From positions 1-9,382 of the forward strand of contig CAJUIY010000057.1 of NCBI GenBank assembly GCA_910586865.1: a DNA stretch of 9,382 bases, given 5' to 3'. The notes beneath the pieces were generated by a model, which was not told the DNA's origin, searched no databases, and saw nothing but the letters and a program-made list of their open reading frames with translations. The position numbers and the translations under genes are program-made. How positions within the stretch are numbered: the stretch's first letter is position 1; every line of letters starts with the position of its first letter. Shown in pieces: positions 1-6,287 of the stretch. The DNA is from an uncultured Bacilli bacterium (GTDB lineage: Bacteria; Bacillota_I; Bacilli_A; RF39; UBA660).

Positions 1-49
1 ATATTTTCCCGTTGATGTTTTGGAAATTTCAGGACATTTTCAAAAATTA

Positions 50-79
50 TTGACACAATTTTTTACGAAATAATATTTT
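50..79 (+). promoter_or_regulatory. Possible sigma-A-type promoter facing right
   Basis: A perfect -35 hexamer TTGACA lies at 50-55, followed after 18 bases by a TATTTT-like -10 at 74-79. No gene follows on the plus strand before the terminator hairpin at 314-348. Immediately downstream the sequence is interrupted by the small transposable element at 84-264. It could have driven a short RNA or a gene now lost, or it could be a chance match in AT-rich DNA. Confidence 0.25.
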
Positions 80-83
80 CTGT
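76..83. repeat. Target site duplication, left copy
   Basis: TTTTCTGT abuts the left inverted repeat of the element at 84-264. An identical copy abuts the right end at 265-272. Perfect identity suggests that the insertion has not been much eroded. Confidence 0.8.
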
Positions 84-264
84 GTAACTGTTCAGGCCCT
101 AACTAATGAAAATTAACTAAATATTCCACCATTCCATATAAAATAAGATAATTGTTATATTTATGATCTTAATACCTTAATCTAATAATCAAGTAAGAAA
201 ATCGTTGAAACTCTTATTTTATAAGAAAACTAGTTTTTTATGTTATCATAGTCTGAACTGTTAC
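84..264. mobile_element. 181-bp MITE with IS66-type ends and 8-bp target duplication
   Basis: The segment begins GTAACTGTTCAG (84-95) and ends CTGAACTGTTAC (253-264). The second is the reverse complement of the first with a single mismatch, giving 12-bp terminal inverted repeats. Directly outside them is a perfect 8-base direct repeat, TTTTCTGT, at 76-83 and 265-272. GTAA at the tips and an 8-bp target duplication are the known signature of the IS66 family. The interior has no usable ORF and is very AT-rich; it holds a small hairpin (212-226) and the palindrome AAAACTAGTTTT (226-237). I read it as a non-autonomous miniature element mobilised in trans by an IS66-type transposase. The structure is seen directly; the family assignment is inferred from end sequence and duplication length. 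Confidence 0.8.
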
Positions 265-272
265 TTTTCTGT
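265..272. repeat. Target site duplication, right copy
   Basis: TTTTCTGT follows the right inverted repeat directly and matches 76-83 base for base. Confidence 0.8.
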
Positions 273-313
273 TAATTGAATATAAATAGATAGAATTCCT
301 ACCTTTAAAAACG

Positions 314-348
314 AAAAATCTCCATATATTTACTATACAGAGATTTTT
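314..348 (-). terminator. Rho-independent terminator of the surface-protein gene
   Basis: AAAAATCTC (314-322) pairs with GAGATTTTT (340-348). Inside the loop TATA/TATA can add four more pairs around TTTAC. Read on the minus strand, the stem is followed by a further T-rich run (TTTTTCGTTTTT). It lies about 10 bases past the TAA of the 1320-residue gene and would also stop plus-strand transcripts. Confidence 0.75.
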
Positions 349-357
349 ATAGAAAAG

Positions 358-3300
358 TTAACTTCTTTTTTTGGATAGTTTATATAGAAGAACAGATAAA
401 ATTAATATAAGAAATAGAGAGCCTCCAATAATCCAAGGAGCAGCTTTACTTTTTTTATTCTCTACGTCTTCCATTTCATTTTGCTTCTTCATTTTCTGAA
501 CATGTTCTTTTGAATGACTACTATCTTTCTTCTTTGTATCCTCTACCTCCTTGTCTTCTTCTTCATAAGTAAGAACATATTTTCCTAATTCACTTACTTC
601 AATTTGTATTTTATCTTTTCCTATCACTTTATAATCCAAAGGTACTAAATTTTCTTCTTTGTCTAATAAATAAACAGCTTTTAACTTTTTATTTGGATTT
701 ATCTTAATAGAAACTCTCATAAGTGAATCACCGATTTTTCTACTTTTTTCATTTTTTGATTCAAAATATAATTCAATACACTCACTATTTTTGGATAATT
801 TTTCTTTTAATTGATTACTTAATGGAAATTCTTTTTGGGTAAGTGAAATATTCTCATCCGGTGCAACTGCTGGTACTTCCACTTTTACTTTATTAGACGT
901 TAATACTTTATAAGAACTATTTTCTTTTGCTGGTTCCTTTTTCGGATTCGTCGTTGTTCTCTCATCATTAGTAGAATTAGATGGAGTTGCTATCCAATTG
1001 ACAGTTGCTACTGTGGAACCTTTTGTACCCTCTTTATCTACAAATTCAAATGTAAATGTTCCATTTTTTGTAAAGGTATAAGAAGTGTTACCATTATTAT
1101 TCGTTACGGTGATTTCTGTACTTGGATTTACTAATTCCACAGTAACGCTACCTGTTGTAGAGGATGTCGTACTATATTCAATTTCCGCTGTAGGTGGATC
1201 TTTTTTTGTGGTATCTTGATATAAATTTATCATTCTCGTAGCTATAAATGACCCGCCACCACCAGAAGAAGTTCTCACTCCCACTATTTTAATATATTGT
1301 ACTCTTACAGAATCATCCAATTCTATTGTCTTTGTGGTTTCGTTATTAGCCCAATTCACATGACCTATCTCTTGATAAGTTTTTCCATCTAAACTTCCTA
1401 GTATTTGGCCTTCTAGAATTTTTCCATTTCCTCCACCTGCTGGTACATAATCGAATGCCGATAAATAAATTGGTGTATCTACTTTGATTGTAATAAACTT
1501 ATCGTTATCAGAACCATTCCATGCTGAATGCCAATTAGTATGATAATTTCCATCTATCGCATTCTTCGCATATCTTCCTTGTCCTGTTGCTTCTGTCGAT
1601 ACATTTTCTATTGATAAATGAGATATTGGCACATATTTCTTTTTCTCATCCACAATATCTTTCGTATAATCTAACATAACAGATTCACTTGCTAAATATA
1701 CTCCTGTTTTTCCTACTCTTACCTCAACTGTCTTATCTCCGGTTAAATCCGGTTCTTTCTCTTTAAAAGAGGTCCATCCATCTTTATTTGCAGCTCTTGA
1801 TTTTTTATTAACCATTCTCCACTCCATGGTATCCGTAGCCCCTATTACTTTATTTTCTAAATCATTGTTATAAATAGTTTTAGGTGCTTCTTGTTCTTTG
1901 ATATCTATCTTATAAAGATTCTTTTCATCATAATTAACCCCTACAATATGTACATAAATATCATTGTCCGCTGTTATACTATCTAGTTCTTTTTCCGTTA
2001 ATAATAATTTATGTTCTTCATCTGCGGTAAAAGATACTTCTTTCCATGTCTTCTTACCATCTAGGCTATAATCCCATCGTACTCCATTTCCATCAAATCG
2101 ACTAGATAATACAATCTTTCCTGCATTTTCTCCATCAAACGAGAAAGTTGCAATTGAACTATCCATAATTCCTAATAAGTATTTTGCTTCTGTCCTAGTA
2201 ACAGATGGTTGATAGACATAATAATTTTCAGCTGTATTATTAGGCACTACGCTTGCTTCTGTTAATATTCTTGTTTGCAATAATGTAAATCGATAAGAAT
2301 TTTCGATGCTTGTTAGTTTCGGTTTAATTAAATTTGATAATTGATACATTGGTAATGGAAAATATTTTAGCTTTTCAGATAACTCTTCTGCTAAATTATA
2401 GTAATCTTCTTCTGTTTTCGTATCACTTGCATTATAAACGTTGATTAATTCATACCATGCATCTATATTTAATGGTTGAATTTCTAAGGCTTTTCGATAG
2501 ATTTCTTCTTGTTTTCTTAAATCTCCTTGATAAGAATTACCTAATAAAACCATTTCTTTACTTTTTTCATACGTTGGATAGTCATTTAATACTTCTTGCG
2601 CTAATGCCATATATACTACTTGATAGGATCCTTTGGTATAACTTGCATTTCCCCAACCAAGTAACATTCTTTCTCCCTTTTCTGAGCGAGTCCATCCACT
2701 AACATCATTATCAATTGCCCAAGCACCTCTTCCTTCTGCATCTTGGGTATAATAGATAATTGCTGCATGCCCTGGTTGTCCTATGACAGCTGCTGGTATT
2801 CCATGTACGGCTCTGATATTAGATCCTGTTTTTGAAATACCTCCACATACTGCTCCTGTTCCAAATTCATTTCGAAAGTTCATCCATACTTTATAGATTT
2901 TCTTTCCTTCACTACTATAAGTTACTCCGTATTTTGAGAATATTCCATCAAACTTTTCATCCCAATAATCCTTTCTTGCTGAATCATGAAATTCTTCTCT
3001 TCCATAATTTGGCCATACATAGGCCATATAAGGATGTGGTGTCAAATATTTCCAAGTCTCTTTTGGATGTGCATCCATTTGTTTTTGAGTATACTCATTT
3101 AACCATAAGATTTCCTCATCATCTATATGATTATTTAAAACAAATCTCATTTCTTCTACATTATAATTCTCAAACCATTTCGTTAAATCAATACTTTCGG
3201 AGGCTACAAAATGTCCATCTCCATGCATTTTCTTATAAAGAGCATAACGAGTAACGGCATCCGATTGGTTTTCCTTTACACCAGATTGCATCCATAATCC

Positions 3301-4320
3301 TACTAATTTTGAATGTGTAAGCGAAAGCGTAATTGCCATTTTCTTATATAAATCCCCTAATACTGTACCATATTTGGTGACATTCTTATTATCAAAATCG
3401 GTTTTATAATTTTTATAAAGTTCGGATAATACTCGAATAGAATTAATATAACTTCCCTCTGGCTTTCCTCCAATGATATATAATCTTAAGTTTTCTACAT
3501 CATTCATTAACCAAGAGATAGCTGCTTTATTATCATCGCTATATTTTACAAAAGATTGTAACAAATCATATCCTACACTACTTACAAATTCTCTTTGAAG
3601 AATCGTTAATTCATTACTCGTTAACTGTTCGGATAAATTCTTGCCTTTAATTATTTTATCATACTCATCCACTGTTTTAATAAAATCTACTGTACTAGTA
3701 TCCTCCACATAATCTTCTTTTATTAACTTGGCATCCGCATATACAGCATGATCAGACGATTCGTTCCCATTATTATGGGCATATAATTTCAAATAGTTAA
3801 CATTTTTAATATCAATTTTTACAAAGATAGAATCACTAGTTCCTTTTAGAACAGGTGGTTTTACATCCGTTTTTAAATCCCAATTTTCACCATCTCTTGA
3901 GGTATAAATAGCAAACTTCACTCCATTTCCATTCGTACCTCTACCAGCATCTACACCATAATAAGTAGTAAAATAATCGTAATCATAAGAACTAAGATCA
4001 TATACTAATGTACTAGTAGCATGAGCACTAATGCCTTTAAAAAATAATTTTTTCTTTCCATCTACCATTAGAGATATTAATCCATTATTTACTTTCGAAT
4101 CTAGATTTTGATCTAATGTGATACTTCCCCAGCCAACAGAAGATTGTTCTTTTATATAACTGGTATCTGATAAATAACGAAATTTCGCTTTGTTATCGGC
4201 AAAATATTCATGATAAGTACTTTCAAATATTTGGTTTGATGGTAAAATAAGAACTCCTAACATTAAGAAGTATACAGTTAAAAATAACATTTTTTTTACT
4301 CTTGCATTACAGTCTTTCAT
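358..4320 (-). CDS. Large multidomain surface protein: NPCBM, transglutaminase-like, F5/8 type C, C-terminal anchor
   Basis: A 1320-residue secreted protein. Residues 9-30 form a signal peptide (hydrophobic core after RVKK). Residues 58-200 resemble an NPCBM carbohydrate-binding domain. Residues 470-570 resemble a transglutaminase/papain-like core: Cys492 in VCGG, His518 in GQPGHAAI and Asp537 in WAIDND are the likely catalytic triad. Residues 600-650 are TPR-like. Two beta-rich modules (about 700-815 and 816-885) precede an F5/8 type C domain (895-1036), an Ig-like module (about 1042-1110) and a Lys/Glu-rich stalk (1250-1293). Residues 1294-1314 are a transmembrane helix followed by KKRS. 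There is no LPXTG, so anchoring is by the membrane helix. It probably binds extracellular glycans and cleaves or cross-links a protein or peptidoglycan substrate; the substrate is unknown. It is monocistronic, with its own promoter and terminator. The start is supported by AAGGAG 11 bases upstream. Confidence 0.9.
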   Translation of the reverse strand: MKDCNARVKKMLFLTVYFLMLGVLILPSNQIFESTYHEYFADNKAKFRYLSDTSYIKEQSSVGWGSITLDQNLDSKVNNGLISLMVDGKKKLFFKGISAHATSTLVYDLSSYDYDYFTTYYGVDAGRGTNGNGVKFAIYTSRDGENWDLKTDVKPPVLKGTSDSIFVKIDIKNVNYLKLYAHNNGNESSDHAVYADAKLIKEDYVEDTSTVDFIKTVDEYDKIIKGKNLSEQLTSNELTILQREFVSSVGYDLLQSFVKYSDDNKAAISWLMNDVENLRLYIIGGKPEGSYINSIRVLSELYKNYKTDFDNKNVTKYGTVLGDLYKKMAITLSLTHSKLVGLWMQSGVKENQSDAVTRYALYKKMHGDGHFVASESIDLTKWFENYNVEEMRFVLNNHIDDEEILWLNEYTQKQMDAHPKETWKYLTPHPYMAYVWPNYGREEFHDSARKDYWDEKFDGIFSKYGVTYSSEGKKIYKVWMNFRNEFGTGAVCGGISKTGSNIRAVHGIPAAVIGQPGHAAIIYYTQDAEGRGAWAIDNDVSGWTRSEKGERMLLGWGNASYTKGSYQVVYMALAQEVLNDYPTYEKSKEMVLLGNSYQGDLRKQEEIYRKALEIQPLNIDAWYELINVYNASDTKTEEDYYNLAEELSEKLKYFPLPMYQLSNLIKPKLTSIENSYRFTLLQTRILTEASVVPNNTAENYYVYQPSVTRTEAKYLLGIMDSSIATFSFDGENAGKIVLSSRFDGNGVRWDYSLDGKKTWKEVSFTADEEHKLLLTEKELDSITADNDIYVHIVGVNYDEKNLYKIDIKEQEAPKTIYNNDLENKVIGATDTMEWRMVNKKSRAANKDGWTSFKEKEPDLTGDKTVEVRVGKTGVYLASESVMLDYTKDIVDEKKKYVPISHLSIENVSTEATGQGRYAKNAIDGNYHTNWHSAWNGSDNDKFITIKVDTPIYLSAFDYVPAGGGNGKILEGQILGSLDGKTYQEIGHVNWANNETTKTIELDDSVRVQYIKIVGVRTSSGGGGSFIATRMINLYQDTTKKDPPTAEIEYSTTSSTTGSVTVELVNPSTEITVTNNNGNTSYTFTKNGTFTFEFVDKEGTKGSTVATVNWIATPSNSTNDERTTTNPKKEPAKENSSYKVLTSNKVKVEVPAVAPDENISLTQKEFPLSNQLKEKLSKNSECIELYFESKNEKSRKIGDSLMRVSIKINPNKKLKAVYLLDKEENLVPLDYKVIGKDKIQIEVSELGKYVLTYEEEDKEVEDTKKKDSSHSKEHVQKMKKQNEMEDVENKKSKAAPWIIGGSLFLILILSVLLYKLSKKRS

Positions 4321-4331
4321 CCTAATTCCAA

Positions 4332-4337
4332 CTCCTT
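4332..4337 (-). promoter_or_regulatory. Ribosome binding site of the surface-protein gene
   Basis: AAGGAG on the minus strand, 11 bases before the ATG at 4320-4318. The spacing is slightly long, but no other start nearby has a better site, and the following residues give a sound signal peptide. Confidence 0.6.
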
Positions 4338-4358
4338 TTTAGTCAATGTACACGATAA

Positions 4359-4364
4359 ATTATA
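4359..4364 (-). promoter_or_regulatory. Putative -10 box of the surface-protein gene
   Basis: A perfect TATAAT on the minus strand, 38 bases upstream of the start codon. No good -35 lies 16-18 bases further up (the nearest hexamers are AAGTAA-like), so it may need an activator. A 6-bp inverted repeat, GTCAAT (4342-4347) and ATTGAC (4372-4377), brackets it symmetrically and could be an operator, though six bases can match by chance. A second TATAAT lies further upstream at 4416-4421. Confidence 0.4.
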
Positions 4365-4577
4365 GATAAAAATTGACACCATTACTTTACTTTTTCATCT
4401 AGCTTTCTAGTTTACATTATACTATCTTTCATTATCTATTGGTATATATGAAGTGATATATCTGCACCTTTTTACATTGAAGTTTACACTTACATAATAT
4501 TAATGGATTCCCTTTATTAGTGAATAATCGAATTTATATTATGTCGAAAAGAATATGTATTTTAGACATTAGAAACA
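4365..4577. other. Intergenic region upstream of the surface-protein gene
   Basis: I see no gene here. On the minus strand it holds a second TATAAT (4416-4421) without a clear -35. AATGTAAA occurs twice (4411-4418 and 4471-4478), with AGTGTAAA at 4483-4490; these might be regulator sites or simple AT-rich repetition. A 14-codon plus-strand frame (4541-4585) ends in the following terminator but has no ribosome binding site. Confidence 0.4.
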
Positions 4578-4610
4578 AAAAATAAATCCCTACAAGTCGG
4601 ATTTATTTTT
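4578..4610 (-). terminator. Strong bidirectional hairpin terminator
   Basis: AAAAATAAATCC (4578-4589) pairs perfectly over 12 bases with GGATTTATTTTT (4599-4610) around a 9-base loop. T-rich runs follow on both strands. In this layout it closes the minus-strand transcript of the hypothetical genes between 4636 and 5886. Confidence 0.75.
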
Positions 4611-4635
4611 AGAAATAGGATATTTATTTATGATA

Positions 4636-4813
4636 TTAGAAAAAGAAAAAAACTACTTGAAAATAATGTTGATAATTCTTTTTCTTTACAAGTCTATCTT
4701 CGTTAGGAGACACAGATTCTATTTCTTGATAGGCATCTTTTCTACAAACGACCATTTTTTTCATCTTTTTCACAACTTATTATCGTGAATAAAGTTACAA
4801 TAGTTAAAATCAT
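4636..4813 (-). pseudogene. Possible frameshifted small lipoprotein gene
   Basis: A minus-strand ATG at 4813-4811 has AGGAAA (4826-4821) seven bases before it, only 10 bases after the previous stop. It encodes MILTIVTLFTIISC followed by EKDEKNGRL and a stop: a hydrophobic stretch with a plausible lipobox (IISC) and a charged tail. The coding sequence crosses a run of seven A. Losing one A would join it to another frame that stays open through VCRKDAYQEIESVSP and on to a TAA at 4638-4636, giving about 58 residues. That second frame also begins with its own ATG at 4764 but has no ribosome binding site. I recognise no family. It may be a broken or slippage-controlled lipoprotein, or only a short peptide; confidence is low. 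Confidence 0.3.
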
Positions 4814-4836
4814 AATACATTTTCCTAAAATAATAT

Positions 4837-5106
4837 TTACATTTTATCTATCATAGATTTATTACTCAATTTAAAACAAATTTTATAATTATTTGTTTTA
4901 TACCCCTGATAATAGCTATCTGATTGAAAGGAAATACTACCTATTATCAATCCATCATGAAAGATGTATTCTGGGTCATGAAAACTTGCATTACTTTCAA
5001 GATTAGTTATTTTAAATATTTTCTCAGCACTACCAAATTCCCCTCTAATTTCTTTATATTTTAAAACCCGATTCTTAGCTTGTTCTAAAGTATCAAATAA
5101 ATTCAA
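4837..5106 (-). CDS. Hypothetical protein, 89 residues; probably the severed 3' part of the upstream gene
   Basis: The only usable start is TTG at 5106, with no Shine-Dalgarno before it. The frame is open a further 18 codons upstream (5160-5107), right up to the TGA that ends the preceding 241-residue ORF, and both are in the same frame. The sequence is mixed alpha/beta with no signal peptide or membrane segment. Residues 11-30 look like a charged helix (AKNRVLKYKEIRGEF); the rest is beta-like with SISFQSDSYYQGYKTN. I recognise no family. The lack of an initiation signal and the shared frame make it likely that these codons once formed the C-terminus of a protein of about 348 residues. It may not be translated separately. 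Confidence 0.4.
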   Translation of the reverse strand: MNLFDTLEQAKNRVLKYKEIRGEFGSAEKIFKITNLESNASFHDPEYIFHDGLIIGSISFQSDSYYQGYKTNNYKICFKLSNKSMIDKM

Positions 5107-5160
5107 CTTACTTTTTATATTTTCATAAGTAATGGTACTAAAATTTGGTATTTCAACTAA

Positions 5161-5886
5161 TCAATAAGTCTTATTGTATTCTCTATCAATTATATTAAAC
5201 ATAACTTGATTTTCTTCTTTCACTCCAAGTATATTGAATTCTATATATTTCATGATTTCGTATCTTAGTTTATTACTACCTAATAGACTAGGTTTACAAT
5301 CACAACACAATGTATAAGTTTTATTAGATTCATTTAGGAACTGATAATTCTTTTTATCATATCGATAGGAGTTTTTTATTTTATTGTTTTTATCAAATAT
5401 TTTCAAAGTTATATTATCAAAGATATCTAATAAATGAATATAAAAATACTCTCTCATTATTTCTATTCTTTTATCTTTTATTTTATATTTATCAACAACA
5501 TATTGATTTAGTTCAATTTTAGGACTATCTAAATCAATGTATTTCATGATATTTTCATCAATTATATTTTCATTATTATTTAAAAACTCATCAAATTCCT
5601 TATTAAACGTTTTTATATCAACTTCAGATGCCGTTTTAAAAAAATTTTTCTTTTCTTGTGTTTCATATATCAATAGTTCAATAAATAAAATAGCATTATT
5701 TTTTCTAAAATCCTCATCATACATTACTATATGTAAATAAGATAAATAGCGATTGGAAGCAGACGGGTACTTATTCCAGTAATCCTTATAGTCAATTAAT
5801 GCATTTTTATATTGTCCTAACTTCATTTTAGTTTCAGCATTTTTTAATAATTCTTTTTGGCTTACTATACCATCTATATTTGCCAT
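5161..5886 (-). CDS. Hypothetical TPR-like protein, 241 residues, ends at an in-frame TGA
   Basis: A cytoplasmic protein with no signal peptide or membrane helix, rich in Asn, Lys, Ile and Asp. Residues 10-45 fit one tetratricopeptide-like helical pair (A, G-x-Y-x-x-A and P positions in ETKMKLGQYKNALIDYKDYW). The rest is helical with a CCDC cluster at 194-197 that could bind metal. I recognise no specific family. The start is well supported by AAGGGAG (5900-5894) seven bases before ATG and an extended -10 upstream. The TGA at 5163-5161 is followed in the same frame by 107 more sense codons to 4837, so the gene is probably truncated by a nonsense change, or the product is naturally short. The TPR-like part suggests a protein-binding role, which is inference only. 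Confidence 0.65.
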   Translation of the reverse strand: MANIDGIVSQKELLKNAETKMKLGQYKNALIDYKDYWNKYPSASNRYLSYLHIVMYDEDFRKNNAILFIELLIYETQEKKNFFKTASEVDIKTFNKEFDEFLNNNENIIDENIMKYIDLDSPKIELNQYVVDKYKIKDKRIEIMREYFYIHLLDIFDNITLKIFDKNNKIKNSYRYDKKNYQFLNESNKTYTLCCDCKPSLLGSNKLRYEIMKYIEFNILGVKEENQVMFNIIDREYNKTY

Positions 5887-5893
5887 TTTAAGA

Positions 5894-5918
5894 CTCCCTT
5901 CATAAAATGATTATAACA
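5894..5918 (-). promoter_or_regulatory. Extended -10 promoter and ribosome binding site of the TPR-like gene
   Basis: On the minus strand TGTTATAAT (5918-5910) is a perfect extended -10 (TG-n-TATAAT). The -35 position 17 bases up reads TATAAG, which is weak, as is usual for extended -10 promoters. AAGGGAG at 5900-5894 is the Shine-Dalgarno site, seven bases from the ATG. Confidence 0.6.
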
Positions 5919-6061
5919 CGAAATCCTATTAACTTATATAGTATAATAAATTCTTTATTCGGCCTTCTTTTGATTAGGAATATATTCTGGCTATTATGAT
6001 TTATCTTTATCATCGGAAAAGGATAAGTAGTTTTTTCACATATAATCTCTAGAATATCTAA
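5919..6061. other. Intergenic stretch between the hypothetical locus and the permease remnant
   Basis: I see no intact gene. All plus-strand frames carry stops, although the stretch directly precedes the surviving permease codons and may be decayed permease sequence. A 38-codon minus-strand frame covers the promoter region of the TPR-like gene and has no initiation signal. Confidence 0.4.
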
Positions 6062-6277
6062 AATGTCTTTTTTCCCACTATAACTATTATTGGAGTTATT
6101 ATGGGAGAGCTACTAGTATCGAAAAGTGGCCTTGGTTATTTAATCATGTATGGCTCACAAGTATTTAATATTGATTTAGTGATAACTGCTGTGATAATGC
6201 TTGGTATTTTATCCTTTATCATGTATTTTGGTATCTCACAATTAAATAAACTCACAAAAAAAAGAAAGTCGCAATAG
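6062..6277 (+). pseudogene. C-terminal remnant of an ABC transporter permease (SsuC/TauC/NrtB type)
   Basis: Read from 6062, the frame gives a short stretch ending IIGVIMGELLVSKSGLGYLI, then MYGSQVFNIDLVITAV, a final hydrophobic helix (MLGILSFIMYFGI) and a basic tail KKRKSQ before TAG at 6275-6277. The GE-hydrophobic-x-x-KxGLGYLI-x-YG-x-Q-x-F pattern is the C-terminal cytoplasmic loop and last membrane helix of importer permeases of the nitrate/sulfonate/taurine class. A full permease has about 250 residues; about 70 codons remain, and TAA at 6059-6061 blocks the frame upstream. The ATG at 6101 would give 58 residues without a Shine-Dalgarno site. No ATPase or binding-protein gene is adjacent. 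It ends inside the hairpin shared with tsaD, which suggests the 3' end of a former convergent neighbour. Confidence 0.7.
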
Positions 6278-6287
6278 ACTTTCTTTT
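6256..6287. terminator. Bidirectional terminator shared by rimI-tsaD and the permease remnant
   Basis: AAAAGAAAGTC (6260-6270) pairs perfectly with GACTTTCTTTT (6277-6287) around GCAATA. On the minus strand the stem runs into eight T (6263-6256), serving rimI-tsaD, whose TAA (6288-6286) overlaps the stem. On the plus strand it ends in T4 and contains the TAG of the permease remnant. Confidence 0.8.

Noticed and set aside
2457..2702. Open frame on the plus strand, 81 codons
   Set aside because: It is antisense to the surface-protein gene, low in complexity, and without a ribosome binding site or recognisable motifs.
2832..3254. Open frame on the plus strand, 140 codons
   Set aside because: It is a shadow of the surface-protein gene on the opposite strand, with a His/Leu/Phe-rich composition typical of antisense translation.
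4541..4585. 14-codon plus-strand frame running into the 4578-4610 hairpin
   Set aside because: It is too short, has no ribosome binding site, and its sequence resembles no family.
4638..4685. Inverted repeat AGAAAAAGAA / TTCTTTTTCT
   Set aside because: It is purine/pyrimidine simple sequence with a 28-base loop, weaker than the nearby hairpin at 4578-4610, and probably chance in AT-rich DNA.
5161..5163. TGA decoded as tryptophan (mollicute code), which would make one long gene
   Set aside because: tsaE ends in TGA at the classic ATGA overlap, tsaD, tsaB and the surface protein use TGG for tryptophan, and the long surface gene has no in-frame TGA.
5537..5740. Open frame on the plus strand, 67 codons, hydrophobic
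   Set aside because: It is antisense to the TPR-like gene. The Phe/Ser-rich sequence reflects Lys/Asn-rich codons on the true strand.
5919..6032. 38-codon minus-strand frame upstream of the TPR-like gene
   Set aside because: It covers that gene's promoter, has no Shine-Dalgarno site, and gives no recognisable protein.
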